This document shows positions 22,480 through 35,079 of a stretch of 56,478 nt of DNA, piece by piece. Under the pieces are notes generated by a model. The model had not been told where the DNA came from. It worked only from the letters and a program-made list of their open reading frames with translations, and ran no database searches. The stretch's first letter is position 1; the number at the start of each line of letters is the position of its first letter. Location: the NCBI GenBank assembly GCA_051453625.1, contig JBOZIK010000001.1:253435656-253492133 (forward strand), read 5' to 3'. This DNA comes from Welwitschia mirabilis. Lineage: Eukaryota > Gnetophyta > Gnetopsida > Welwitschiales. The translations under genes were made by a program, and so were the position numbers.

Positions 22480-23035
22480 TGCATGGTAGAGAGGAAAATG
22501 AATTTTAAAAAAAATGTCTTTGTAGCTCTATAGTCTATAAAATAATTCCATCAAAATTTAAAGATTGTAGTTCCTTAATAATCTCATGTGTTATTGGAAA
22601 TAAAAGAATTAAAAAAACTTTACTAGACTTGAGAGCTAGTGTGAACTTAATGCCTATTTATTATGTAGTGAACTAGAGCTAAGAGGCCTAAAGAAAATGA
22701 GGATAGTCTTGTAACTTGCTTACTTCTCAACAAAGGTTTCTAAAAATGTTATAGTGTAAGTAGAATAATTTTACTAAGAAATCAACTATGTAGCTTTAGA
22801 GATGAAAGATAACCCAAAAGGATTTCCCCTTATCTTAGGAATACCATTTCTACTCATCTCTAATACTCTAATAAATTATAGAAATGGAGTCATAAAGATG
22901 TCTTTAGAAATATGGATTCAAAGTTATAAGTCTTTTAACACAGTAAGAAAAAATTGTATGAATAACTTAAAAGATATGAATCGAATTAAAATGATAGAAC
23001 CCTTAAGACCTTATTATTTCTTGAGGATCATCTAG
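22480..23035 (+). pseudogene. Aspartic protease remnant of plus-strand element
   Basis: At about 22,540-22,660 the plus strand reads IIPSKFKDCSSLIISCVIGN, then LLDLRASVNLMP; DLR stands in place of the DLG/DSG catalytic triad. The C-terminal piece 22,802-23,035 reads PKGFPLILGIPFLLISNTLI, then RNGVIKMSLE, which matches the ILGRPFLATA.ALI..R.G..KL family ending. Stops separate the two pieces. Confidence 0.8.
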
Positions 23036-23089
23036 TACATACATCTTATAAGTAATCAAAATTTACCCTTCTAAGAAGTTTTAGCCTTG

Positions 23090-23540
23090 AGATAATTTAT
23101 AGATAAGATTCTAATGAAGAGAACAATCCTAAAATCAAACCTAAACCTCTATTAAAAGACTTAAGATATATAGCCTTAGGAAATAATTAATATTACCTAG
23201 CATTGAGCTTTGAACAATTACTTACTTATTAGGATCTCACCTTGATTTTTGAGATCAACCTACATAAACAAGCTAACACTTAAGGGAAGATGACCTTATT
23301 ATGTAAAAAACCCATTTATAGTGGGATATTAAATCCAATAAGGACCTTAATGAATTGGTTATATCATATGATTCAAAACTTCACAAATTTCTTGGTAAAT
23401 TCATATACAATTGGATTGGACCTTTTCAAGTCTTAGAAGTATTTCTTATGTTAATATTCTAAGCCTTAGGAATAACCATTCTTTCAAAGTCAATGCTCAA
23501 AGGCTTACATTTTTACAAATCCATCCTTGTAAGTCATGGC
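23090..23540 (+). pseudogene. Pre-RT segment fused to integrase C-terminus
   Basis: At about 23,140-23,240 frames give KPLLKDLRYIALGNN, then LSFEQLLTYQDLTL-like sequence, the conserved stretch just upstream of RT. From about 23,335 the frame reads DLNELVISYDSKLHKFLGKF, then IYNWIGPFQV and NNHSFKVNAQRL, which is the integrase C-terminal beta domain (L.DSRL..FPGKL...W.GPF.V....G.F.VNGQRLK). The junction near 23,300 marks an internal deletion of RT, RNase H and integrase core. Confidence 0.75.
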
Positions 23541-23940
23541 TTTGACCCTATCCCTTTAAAGTAGTACTATAGAAAAAAAAAGCTAAAAAAAAGCCAAAAA
23601 AAAAAAATAAAAACAAACATAAAATTCTAAATCAAGCTAAAATTGATGTCATCTAAGACATGGAATTCTGGAAAAAACATAGACTTATGATAATCATGTG
23701 GATCACTTAGTTAATCTTTTAAGACTTCAAACTTTTAGATACCTCTTACTACTTGTCCAATTAGAGATTGACTATTTGAGGAAAACCTTAAGTAAGTAGA
23801 TTATATTTTCTTATGCATAAATACCTAATATTTTATATAGACTTGGATGTGGTTATGGCCTTAGAAGAATTTAGAAAAATATCTATGGATATTCAATTCT
23901 TGTATTTTAAAGATAGAACTAAGGACCTTTGGGTGATATG

Positions 23941-23942
<2 letters not shown>
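23541..23942 (+). other. 3' region after the integrase C-terminus
   Basis: Non-coding, with an A-rich stretch at about 23,570-23,620. No polypurine tract or LTR start was placed. Runs into a dinucleotide repeat and an assembly gap. Confidence 0.4.

Positions 23943-24020
<78 letters not shown>
23943..24020. repeat. Compound microsatellite (TA)n(GA)n
   Basis: About 42 bp of TA followed by 35 bp of GA, running directly into the assembly gap. Open frames across it are artefacts. Confidence 0.98.
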
Positions 24021-24692
24021 NNNNNNNNNNNNNNNNNNNNNNNNNNNNNNNNNNNNNNNNNNNNNNNNNNNNNNNNNNNNNNNNNNNNNNNNNNNNNNNN
24101 NNNNNNNNNNNNNNNNNNNNNNNNNNNNNNNNNNNNNNNNNNNNNNNNNNNNNNNNNNNNNNNNNNNNNNNNNNNNNNNNNNNNNNNNNNNNNNNNNNNN
24201 NNNNNNNNNNNNNNNNNNNNNNNNNNNNNNNNNNNNNNNNNNNNNNNNNNNNNNNNNNNNNNNNNNNNNNNNNNNNNNNNNNNNNNNNNNNNNNNNNNNN
24301 NNNNNNNNNNNNNNNNNNNNNNNNNNNNNNNNNNNNNNNNNNNNNNNNNNNNNNNNNNNNNNNNNNNNNNNNNNNNNNNNNNNNNNNNNNNNNNNNNNNN
24401 NNNNNNNNNNNNNNNNNNNNNNNNNNNNNNNNNNNNNNNNNNNNNNNNNNNNNNNNNNNNNNNNNNNNNNNNNNNNNNNNNNNNNNNNNNNNNNNNNNNN
24501 NNNNNNNNNNNNNNNNNNNNNNNNNNNNNNNNNNNNNNNNNNNNNNNNNNNNNNNNNNNNNNNNNNNNNNNNNNNNNNNNNNNNNNNNNNNNNNNNNNNN
24601 NNNNNNNNNNNNNNNNNNNNNNNNNNNNNNNNNNNNNNNNNNNNNNNNNNNNNNNNNNNNNNNNNNNNNNNNNNNNNNNNNNNNNNNNNNNN
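24021..24692. other. Assembly gap, 672 N
   Basis: Run of N beginning inside the (GA)n tract, so the assembly probably broke on the microsatellite. Confidence 0.99.
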
Positions 24693-24799
24693 ACATGATA
24701 AATGTAGAATACCTTCATGATATCCACTCCATTGAGAGGATAGACATCATATATATAGAACTCCATTCATATCATGGGAAAGTGGTGAAATCTTATCTT

Positions 24800-25720
24800 T
24801 AGAATAGTAATGCAAAAAAAGTAGAAATTATGCTTAAAACATCTAGAAAACTATGTGACTATTAACCTAAAGTAAGCTTAAGTTATTTAATGAAAAATTA
24901 AGATTCACTTAAAGAAATAGCTATGATGCTCAAATTCTCAAATAGCTTAGTTCAAGTTGTGTTTTCAAGATCAATTCTTAAAATCGATTAACTTGAATAA
25001 TTTAATTTGAGAAATTGCTTATTAAGTACTTTATTAAAAATTTATTACCTTCAGGTTACTAAATATGAATCCCTTGTAAAAGTTAGTGCTTCTACAAGCT
25101 ATATCAAGATTAGTTATTAGAATAATAAAACTTTACTCATTTATATACATATGATATAGTGTGGGGAATTATAAAAACATTAATGAAGCAAAGATCGATA
25201 GTGCTTATTTATAAGCACTATTGTATCCTAAGTATCTATCTAGCTATAGATATAAGAGCAAGAAAGTAAAAATACAATCTTTTCAAGTAGTATCACTGCT
25301 TAAAATACTTTTTAGTATGCAACATTATTATAAACAAATAGATTTTATACATCTTATCTTGATGAAAAAAGATAAAATTATTACTAAGTGTACTAATGAA
25401 AGTGATCCCCTTTTCAAGTGAAATTGGAGCTTGGAAGACACCTGCTACTTCCTTTGAATCCACTAGAGGTTCCTCTAGTTTTGATCCTTACCTTAGGATT
25501 TTCATCTTCTTTCTTCTTGCTAAAGATTCCTCACTTTTCTACCTATTATTTTGTATTCTTATTTCCTAACTTCCTCCTTGGTAGTTTCTATTTTAGCTTC
25601 TTGGAAGTAGCCACATAGGAAAAAGTGGTTAGTTCCATTTAGGCATTTGGTCTGTAGTAGGATGCCTTTGATTAATGGCATTTTGTACCTATAATAATTA
25701 TAATAACAGATACATGTACT
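24800..25720 (-). repeat. Leader block, second copy (matches 15,150-15,990)
   Basis: Collinear with the block that precedes gag in Ty3 element 1, in the same orientation. No gag is seen to its left, where the gap and the plus-strand element lie; the original continuation may be lost or hidden in the gap. The plus-strand open frames 25,221-25,421 and 25,418-25,618 lie in this block and show no family motif. Confidence 0.6.
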
Positions 25721-25849
25721 ACTAACCAATAGTAAATTTATTCATAAAATATCTAGTTATTAGTAAGAAAATCATATGTATTAATTACCAAAATCATAAA
25801 AACATCAAATTTAGTACATGATTTTATTTATCCATTAGTTCCTCAAGCT

Positions 25850-28400
25850 TAAGTTTTTAGTAGTCTCTTAACAAATTGAACTTATCTCTTGATTCTCCTT
25901 TAAAAGATAAAAGGTTGCTCCTCATGTTTTTCTTCTTCGCTTATCTGTTTGGCTAATTATACTAATTGTTTTTCTTATTTAATGGCCTCCATAAGTTTTC
26001 TTTGTTGTTCTTGAAAGGTAAGATCATTTAGATCTATTAGCTTAATTTCTTTTGAATTTTAAGCTTCTTAAACCTTTTTGGCTTTTTCTGTACCTCTTTT
26101 CTTAGATAGATCTTTGATTTGTTATGGTTCCCTCTTTCTTTTTTGAGTAATAAGAGTCTTTCACTTAGTTACATGGGTTTTTGAAGTTGAAGGCATAGTA
26201 ACAGTCTTTTCTTAGATAGATCTTTGATTTGTTATGGTTCCCTCTTTCTTTTTGGAGTAATAAGAGTCTTTCACTTAGTTACTTGGGTTTTTGAAGTTGA
26301 AGGCATTGTAACAGGTATTAATGTGGTTTCCTCTTGTATACCTTCACCTAAGTTTTGACTAATTGATATCATACAAAATCCTATGGAGTTACCTATTTTA
26401 ACTATTTTGAAAATTTTAATAAATGCATCCCTTATCATGCTCATATTGGTTACTATTTTGTCATGGATTATCTAAAGTTACTACAATTCTTAAGGAGTTA
26501 TTCCCAACAATTTAAGATCCATTATACTCTCTTCCATAGTTTTATTAAACTGAGTAACTGTGGAATACATGAGGTTTTTTTTCTTCTTTGGTAGATAAAC
26601 CCTTTTTGTCTCTATTAAAGTTAGTTTTCAATCTTTCCAACTACCCACCATAAGCTTAAAAAATTTAACTAATTTTTGACCAACCTCTTGAAGCCTTTTG
26701 TATCACGTTTTTTAACTCCTCCTAGAATTTATCAGTAAAGTCATATATAATAATATAAAATTTGGAGGATTGTCAATTCTTCATATCCAAATTTTACTCT
26801 TTTATCACATCGAGCTTTCATCATGTGATTTTCATGTAATATTTGTGTATTTTCCTTTCTAAATTCTAAATGACAGTTTGGATTAATTTTAGATAGATCA
26901 ATGTAGCATGATTATTTATATTAGAAAATGATTTCTCCATTATTATTCTTACTTGTTGATGTGTCCTATTATAATTCTATTTCAATTTTTCTTCCATTTT
27001 TGCAAAAAAATTATCAAGAGTTAATTCAAAATGGTTATCTTTAAAAGGACTTACCTCTGGTTGTTCTTCACCATTTTCACAAAATTTTTGATGTCTTCTT
27101 AAATATCTAATAACATAAGTCCCACAGATATAGGGTCCACTTGTTGAGAAAAGGCTAGCATCTTGCTAATATGATTCCTATCAAATTTAGCCTTTATCTC
27201 TCTGTTTTCATTTATGAATTGTTTAATAACTCCTTACTTGCTTCTAAAATTATTGGATAAGTATTATTTTGAGTTATTGAATTTATCCACTTCTATTTAT
27301 AATTATGAGCCTATACTTATATCTTCATATATTTCTCATTAATTTCCTATAGATTAGAATAAAGATTTTCTAATATTGTTTATTCAAAGGTAAAGGCCCT
27401 TCATTGTGAATGAACGTAATGAATTTTTATTGTTGTTTGATGTAATCTACATCATACTTTTTAGAAGTTGCCATGCTATACAGTAATGGGACCAAAAATT
27501 TTGGTTTATTTCTTAGCTTGCCTTTAGAGTCATTCTTTTCTTCCAAAATTATTTCTAATTCTTCTATTTACTCATATGCCCCTTGTAATTTTTTTTATCA
27601 CCTCTTTATAAATTTATGAAGGGTAAATTTCTTTTGTCTTTCTCTCCATCTCCTACTACAATTTCATTTTTTTCCCTCTTTCTTGATCCAATTATTTTCT
27701 TAAAAATTCATTTTCTAGATATAAATATAATTCTAACTTAATAATATTAAAGATTCCTTCCTTTATGTAATGGAGAACTGCATTTATTTCTTAAATGATT
27801 TTAAATCCTTGTAAAGACTATCAACTTTATCTTCTTTTAAGGCATTAGAAAATAAATCTATTTAAAAATAGGTTTTCAATAATTGCTATAAAAAATGTTT
27901 TATACTAGGTTTTTCTATTTTAGGTAATACTATTTCTATATTAGATAGAAAAGATGAAGTGTTAGGTTTCTCTTGCTTAGAATTATCTCTTGATTTAGTC
28001 TTAATAACCCTTAATTCTTTGATACCAAATAATAATTGAACTATTAACTCAACATGAAATTTATTTATCCTTGGGTCCACTTCCTTGTCATTTAGAAATC
28101 TAGTAAGTACTAAATGACATCCCAAACATACAACTGCTATGCCTCCTTACTTTTTCATCTTAGTAATATGCCTTATAAGCCTTAAATACTTCTTTTAGTA
28201 ATATTTACATTCTTTTTTTTGCTAGGTCTTTTATGGCTTTAAATATGCAGATACTTGGTAATGTTAATTCTTTCTATTTATTCAATACAAACATCAAATT
28301 ACTGGCTACAATTCTTGAAATGATAAATAATTCTAGTTTATTGTTTTTGTTAATTATAATTCTTTTTTTCCACTACCACACTTCCTAATAAATCCATGCT
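25850..28400 (-). pseudogene. Charged minus-strand ORF, possibly an Ogre-like ORF1
   Basis: Scattered minus-strand frames over about 2.5 kb read as a hydrophilic, Lys/Glu/Gln-rich protein. Its most N-terminal clear piece is 27,886-28,125 (MGCHLVLTRFLNDKEVDPRI, then KFHVELIVQLLFGIKELRV). Its C-terminal part at about 25,900-26,130 reads FQEQQRKLMEAIK then EKQLVQLAKQ when stops are skipped, which suggests coiled coil. No catalytic motif. It ends next to the leader block that in element 1 precedes gag, the position of the extra ORF1 known from Ogre-type Tat elements. That assignment is inference from position only. Confidence 0.4.
26095..26314. repeat. 110-bp tandem duplication
   Basis: Units 26,095-26,204 and 26,205-26,314 differ at about three positions. 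Both begin TCTTTTCTTAGATAGATCTT. The unit length is not a multiple of three, so it shifts the minus-strand frame of the surrounding ORF remnant. Its low divergence makes it much younger than the other repeats here. Confidence 0.92.
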
Positions 28401-29200
28401 GAGTTTAGTATCCTCTCTTCTACTTATTTCTCCTATATACCTGTCTCCAGTCTCCACTTGATAAACCTAGTATTTTCCTAATTTATTCTTGAGAAGCTGA
28501 TACTTTTGTGTTATGCACCATTATTTCTAATATTTTCTCTTGTTATTTATATTGTAAATCCTTATAGAATTCAAAAACCATCTTTAAATTATACCCTTCC
28601 TACATAGTTAGCCACTGAGGCCATCTTAATTTTATTATTCATTATCTAAAATCTGTAATGTAAGGGTTTACGACAACTTATATAAAATCTAAGGATGATA
28701 TGACTTTGCATTCTAATAAATAAACCTCCTCTCAAAACTAGTCACTTCACAAAACTAAATTACAAATATGAAAGCTTTAAATAATTAAAATTAAGTAACA
28801 ATCATATTTTGAATGCTACTTGGTACAAACTTTCCTTTTTATTAGAAAGAAAAAATAGAGTGTTTGCAATTTTACATTGTATTTCATTATGATAATGGTT
28901 TAACTAAAATAGATAAATAATTAACCCTTTATCCTTGAGATATAGATGAGGTTCTAAACTTAGTTAGAGTTGCCAAGTTTCCAAACTAATAGTTAAGGCT
29001 ATCTGTCTACTTTTTAAGTTAACTCTATCTTGAGTTTTAAGATCCTATTTATCATCTCCTTTTTAGACTAAAACATAATGTATTATAGCATATACTTATA
29101 CAGAAAATCATATGTTCCTTGTTGAACTAATAATTATTTGATATGAAATCAAAATAAAGGAAATCCACATCAATAAATTTAAATTTTTTGGGAAACAATT
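28401..29200. other. Unassigned AT-rich sequence
   Basis: No motif, no ORF of note, and no clear similarity to the other repeats in the window. Confidence 0.4.
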
Positions 29201-29639
29201 TGCGTAATTTTCATGTCTTTTGTCTAATCTTTTCCTATCCTTAACAAAAGGATTTGAATGCTTTGAATGTAAAATTAATTAAAAAAAGACCACTAAGTGT
29301 AGTGAGGGCTTTAATTTCCATGATGAAAGTATCTTAATAATGAAATTTAGTAAGAAAAATCACTAGAAAATTTACAAAAATGAAAAGAAAATCGACTACC
29401 AAAATGTGAAAATGAGCTTACCTAAAGGTTTATTTATAAATTTCAAATTGTATGTGTAGTAATAAATTTGAATTCTTGTAAGATTATATGTGTTGAAAAT
29501 AGAAAATATTCCATGCTAAATGGTGACTATTAATATGGATTACAACTAGAACTTCATGTGGATCTTAGGTATGATATCTTAACTAATGTGTTAATTAAGT
29601 ATGCTAGGGAAATCAAGAAAATTAATGGGATTATTAAAA

Positions 29640-30420
29640 AGGAGTTTAAAAAGGGGTAAGTAAAATGAGATGATTTATATTTAAGTGGTTGCTATTCTCA
29701 TCATGGGAGGAGTTCTTGAGACGAGACTTTAAATTCTAATGATGGGTTGACAAGCATGTTTGAAGGGGGTTGTTAAGAACTTGAGAGTTCTTAATGGGGG
29801 TGTTTGAATCCTATGATAAATTTTATAAAAGCAATTATGAAAAAATAGTGAACAAACATGGTAATAAAAAGGAAAAAAATTCAATGGGGATTATGAAGAA
29901 TAAAACCACTCCTTCTATTAATTATATTATTAATTTCAAATTAAGCTAAAATTTTAATCATGAATCTCAATACTAGATTAATTAAGTTGATTAATTCAAT
30001 AATTTGTATGGTGGAGGATAAAAAGTCGATGAGGGTTATCGAGAACATCCCCAATAAAAGTCAAATTATTCTAGACTAAAGTATAATTCATTTATATAGA
30101 GTTTTTAGATTTCTTACATTTGCGATATTTCTAATTTCACCTTTTTCTTCCATAAAATTAAGAGTTCAAAGAACAAAAGATCCTAAACAAATCTTCAATT
30201 GATCTAAAGTGAGAATTTCAAATCATACTGGGATTAGTTTATAATCCTTTACCAAATTCTTGTATCAATGATTCTTAGTTTGTTTGCAAAGATTTGGTGC
30301 TAGGTGTATTTTCTTTTTGATTATTTGCTTATTAATAAATGGACACATTTAACTTAGCATGCACATTTGTCAATCTAGATTCTAATAATAAAACACAAAG
30401 TTCAACAAACTAATACATCA
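29640..30420 (-). other. 3' non-coding / LTR-like sequence of Ty3 element 2
   Basis: Counterpart of about 640-1,800 in element 1. Contains GGGGGTTGTTAAGAAC and TCAATGGGGATTATGAAGAA, variants of the phrase seen twice in element 1. No gene. Confidence 0.45.
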
Positions 30421-30439
30421 ATCTTATCAATTTCTAATT

Positions 30440-31205
30440 CTTCCTCTAAGTGAGATCATCATAACCACATCATCTATTAGTTGTTTAACTCCTCCTTCCT
30501 CTTTAAAGGCTCTATCAAAAATCTAAAAACTGAAGCATTATCTCTTCAATTTTTAGTTAACTCAAGTTGATGTTTACATTTAAAGTCTGGAGTCCATCTC
30601 CTCATAAATTGCTATCAGGACTAAAATCAGGGTAAAGCCTTTCCAATCATCTTACAAGTTTGTTTATGAAGTTCTTAATGCTTTAAATACTTGTATCATG
30701 AAAAAATATTAAGAAGGTTTTAGAATGAGGTAATTCATCCTTGTTTTGATCCAACGATCTATCATTTAGTTGGTATTTGAGGACAAGAGCTAAGGAATTG
30801 TGTTATTTTTTAAAAAAAAGGAATTAACTTATGATTTTTTTTTGAAAGTTTAATTAGTTACCTTCAAGCATTAGAATAAAGCATTAATTAACTTCAAGGT
30901 ACTGATCCTGAACTTAGTCTAGCTATATTAAGTTTTGATAAAGATAATATCGAAAAATTAGTGTAGGATATGAATGTGCATATAAGTTTTTGAAATGCAC
31001 TTTCAGATAAAGGCTAGATGCTTCTATATCTGATATGCATATACTATCATCCTTTTTAGGTCCTTTGAACCTAAGAGATCCAATAGGAAGAATAAGTTTT
31101 CTAGTCCCTTTAAGAAATGAACTTCCTTCTTTTCTGGTTCCTTTTGTTTTTGGCTTGTCCCTTGAATAACCTACATCCTTTAGTTGCTGATGCTCTGATG
31201 TAATA
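30440..31205 (+). pseudogene. Opposite-strand ORF remnant of Ty3 element 2
   Basis: Plus-strand counterpart of 1,845-2,585. The shared stretch at about 30,720-30,815 corresponds to F-x-N-x-VI-P-S/C-F-x-P-x-I-x-HLV and RA/IKELC. The LQGT(N/D)P(I/E)LSLA stretch recurs at about 30,892-30,930. Stops are frequent and this copy is more decayed. Conservation in two separate elements suggests the ORF belongs to the element rather than being chance. Confidence 0.45.
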
Positions 31206-31559
31206 AATACCTTTAAAATTTATTAAATATGTTTGTTTTCATTATTTAATTCATAAGATTTTATTACTAGTTTATTTAGTTGCAATGAGTCACATTAACG
31301 TTAATTTAAGAAAATACCTTTTGTTTTATCAGGCTTTGATTGAATAACCTTTGAAATTAATAAACTTGACATAAAACAAATTTTAATAATTGTTCTTAAT
31401 TTAAAATTTAAGTTTTTTAAGCTATGTGTTAAGGTGAACTCTTGTTTCTACTTCTTAAATCTATGTGAGTTTTTAAGAAGATAGGGCTAGAAAGCTAACT
31501 GTACCTCAGACGACTCTTCGAGCATAGTTATCCCTTATCCCTTTTTGGATATTACAAAT

Positions 31560-31735
31560 CGTCTTATTTATTTTTTATAATGAAAATAGTGCAACCACTA
31601 TTAGAGGAGTAAGGACTTGTAGGATTTCTCTAAATCATGGCCAACTAATCCCCTAGTGAAGTTCTTACAACTACCATGTTGCATTACTAAAGACCCTGTT
31701 AAGGAATATGTGTTCTAGTGCACATCATGTAGTAG
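31560..31735 (-). repeat. Conserved ~180-bp block, copy 2 of 3
   Basis: Contains GAGGAGTAAGGACTTGTAGG and CCCCTAGTGAAGTTCTTAC, matching copies at 2,985-3,165 and 46,045-46,190. Located 3' of integrase as in element 1. Confidence 0.65.
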
Positions 31736-32199
31736 GTTATTGTTTTTTCTTTTTTAAATGTATATTTACTTACATGAGGAAGACACTTACCTTAACATGT
31801 GGTAGATAATACCTCTAATCATTTCATAGTATGCACAACAAATTTTCTCTAATTATAATGTTGGCTCTTGCATTTAAGAATCATTCAATTAATCTATTAA
31901 GCAACATAGGCAATATTTCTAGAGACATGATATTATCTCATGCATATCTGTATGTACTATATGTACATTTATTTACTAAGGTATTCTACAATTTTATTTT
32001 TCTAAATAAAGTGAAAAGATTCTTTCTACTCTATATGGGTTTCTTCAGTAATTTAGTAAATATTTATGATCATTGTATACTTTTAATCTTTTACCATTAA
32101 CTTGATAAGTTACTTTTTCCTCAAGATCATATATTTTTATAGCTCCATTACCAATTTAGTTGGTTATAACATAAGGTTTTAGTCAATTATATTCAAACT

Positions 32200-33200
32200 T
32201 TTGTTTTGATTTAAGTTTCTGAGGATTATAAACTTTCATAAAATCTCCTTCCTTAAAATTGATTTTTCTTGTTATGATGTCCTTAGTTTTTTCTTGAACA
32301 AGTTGTTTTCTTAAAAGAGCTTCTTTTCTTATTTCATCAAGCAGATTTATATTTTATAATAATTCTCTTTGAGCTTTATCTGTATTACATTCTAGTTATT
32401 TAGCTAATTTAAAAGTTTTTACTCTAAATTTAATTGATAATATTACCTTTTTTTCATAAATTGACTTATACGATGTGAATCTTATACTATGTTTCTAAGT
32501 TATTTTATAAGCCTAAAGAGCTTTATTTAGTTTCTCAACCTATTTTATTTTATTTATGTCAACAATTTTTGTTATGATCTCATTTAATTACTTATTTGTT
32601 ACTTGTTCTCAACATTTAGATTGAGGATGGTATGAAGTAGATAAATTATGTTGGATATCATACTTTTATTAAAGTTTCTCAGTGTTTTCACTAGTAAAGT
32701 AAGTTCCTCTATTAGAGATGAGACTCTTAGGTATTCTAAATCTATCAATAATATTCTTTAGGAGAAAGTTTGTAATGATTTAATAAAGGATAATCTTATC
32801 CTTAACCCATTTGACAAGGTAATCAAACAAGACTAGTGTATACTTCTTTCTATTAAAGGGAGGATTAATTACTCTAATAAAGTTTATCCCCCAAATATTA
32901 AAGGATTCAAGTGATTAGATCCACTATTATGGCATTTAAAAGTTTGAGTAAATGTACATTTTCTTTGATATTTCTCACAATTCTTAACATAGAAAAAAGA
33001 GTATTTAAATATTATTGGTGAATAATAACCCATATAAAGGATTTTTATTCCTATTCATCTTGCCCCATAATGTTCTCCTCCTTCTTCGTTATATGTTTCT
33101 TGAAGGATTTCTTTTTGCAATCTTTCTTCAAAATACCTTCTTATGATGTGATCTTTACATTCTATTAAAAACATTTTATCATGTCATATATAATCTCTTA
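32200..33200 (-). pseudogene. Integrase remnant of Ty3 element 2
   Basis: Sequence between about 32,560 and 32,640 is the counterpart of the YHPQSN...NREI motif of element 1 (the plus-strand phrase TTAGATTGAGGATGGTATGA encodes its YHPQS part in reverse). Around 32,830-33,010 lie counterparts of the integrase core, and near 32,970-33,060 of the zinc-finger end. More decayed than element 1. Confidence 0.7.
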
Positions 33201-33429
33201 CTTCCCATAATAATTTTCTTTTTTTTATAATAGTTTAAGGAAAGTAGTAGCCTTTGAATAATATAAAATTTATAACATTAGCAAACAAATGATTTTTCTT
33301 CATCTAAAAAAGATGTTCATTAGGAAATTCATTTTCTATATTAAGTGGTTCTTCTTATTCCTTAAGGAATTCTAGTCTAAATAGGTGATCTACCATACAT
33401 TCTCTGTTATCTTTTTATTAACAACTTTC

Positions 33430-33650
33430 ATGTCAAATTCTTATATCAATAATGCCCATTTCACAATTCTTAATTTTTCCTCTTTTTTATGCATTAATAA
33501 TATAATTGCATAATGGTTAGTATGTACCTTTACTTTATAACCAAACATATAATATCTAAATTTGTTTGTTAATACCACTACTGCTAATAGTTCCTTATTA
33601 GTAATAGTATAATTTTGCTGAGCTACCTTAAAATTCTTACTCATATAAGT
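33430..33650 (-). pseudogene. RNase H fragment of Ty3 element 2
   Basis: A 67-codon open stretch (33,441-33,644) reading SKNFKVAQQNYTITNKELLA, then VKVHTNHYAIILLMHKKEE. It is a clear match to the Ty3/gypsy RNase H signature AQxNYTxTEKELLAVV...KVxVxTDHAAIRYLM. The D of the TDH motif is N here and E of TEKE is N. It lies between RT and integrase. Confidence 0.88.
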
Positions 33651-33799
33651 AATAGAATAAGATCTATTTTCATAATTTTTTGTCTTAAGATAGCTCCCAT
33701 TGCATGACTTGATGCATCATTTATTATATCATAAGGCCTTATTCAATTAGGTCCTTATAGTATATGTGTTACTAGCAATTTATCATTCAATGTCTAGAA

Positions 33800-34560
33800 A
33801 GCATTTTGACATTCATTAGTCTAAATATTCCACATCCTTTTATAGGGTATTACTAAGAGGTTTGATGATCTTACTGAAATTAGCTATGAATCTCATATAA
33901 GATCCTATGTATTTAAGGAGGGATCTTACTTCCTTTAACTTGGTTACTGGTAGTATATGCTTTATAAACTTATCTTATTATTCATTAATTTTAATCACTC
34001 TTTGAAAAATTTTATGCCCCACGACTATTGCTTTAGTAACTGTGAGATGACTTTTGGACCAATTAAGTTTGAGGTTTTTCTCTTCAAATCTCTCTAAAAC
34101 ATTTTTTAATCAATTTAGTAATTCCTCAAAACTAATTCTGAAGGTTGAAAAATCATCCATGAACACCTCCAATGATCTCCCTATTATATCTTAAAATATG
34201 CTATTCACTAACATGTGAAATGTGGTGGATGTACTACATAATCCAAATGATAACACTTTATAAGCATAAATGCTCTAATGATAGGTAAAATTTGTTTTAT
34301 CTCAATATTATAAAGCTATTAAGACATGATTGGATCCATTATATCCATCAAGAAAACTATAATATTGATGCCTAGGTATATTTTAAGGACTCAATTAATA
34401 AAAGGTAAAGGAAAATAATCTTTATAAATTATTGTATTCAACATTTAAAAATCTATATGTACTTTCTATTTTTGTTCTTTCTTTGATAGTATAGTAATAG
34501 AACTAATCCACTTTGATATAGGGTAGATGAATCCAACATTTAAGAGTTTGGAAACTTCGT
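33800..34560 (-). pseudogene. Reverse transcriptase remnant of Ty3 element 2
   Basis: On the minus strand the motif area at about 34,150-34,260 reads SIIRSLEVFMDDFSTF-like sequence. The plus-strand phrase TCATCCATGAACACCTCC encodes the FMDD part in reverse. Flanking sequence aligns with the element 1 RT over several hundred bases, including the TTAAAAATCTATA segment near 34,445. Frames are interrupted. Confidence 0.78.
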
Positions 34561-35079
34561 AATTAATTACTTAGTGTATATATGGGTTACATCTTCTTTT
34601 AGGTTATTAACTTATTTTCATGGAAGTATCTACATAAGTCTTGTGCTGAAATATTCCTAGATTCATTTTTTAATATCAATGTGATCCTAAGAAAATACTC
34701 CTTTTCTTCTTACTAAGATTTTTTTAAAGATTTCTTTTCTAAAAATGAGTTAAATTACTATTAATGATTAGAGGTTTATCTGGGGCTGCATCCACATACT
34801 CTAATTCTTTCTTAAGTGATGGCTTTTTGATCTATTCAAGTATTACAATTTTTTATTTATATTTTTATCTTTTTTTACTTTAAATTTATATGAGCTTCTA
34901 TATTTAAGATAATAGTGACCTTGACTTCCACATTGAATCCCATATCTTTGAATATTGTAGCTTCAAATAATGTAATTTCCTATTTTAATTCTTCTAGACT
35001 AATTTTCACAATTACTTTTCTAGAATAAATAATTGAATCTATAACGTCCATCCATGATTTCTAAAATGCTTACATAAGC

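Larger units (their letters stand above)
20993..23540 (+). mobile_element. Plus-strand Tat/Athila-type element with pol core deleted
   Basis: Order on the plus strand: gag (20,993-21,560), Gag-protease spacer, protease (22,480-23,035), a pre-RT stretch (23,090-23,290), then directly the integrase C-terminus (23,335-23,540). RT, RNase H and the integrase core, normally more than 2 kb, are absent. All parts are in the same orientation and order. Frames carry many stops. Confidence 0.75.

Noticed and set aside
23861-24766. Long frames with RERERE or YIYIYI runs
   Set aside because: Translation of the (TA)n(GA)n microsatellite and an N gap.
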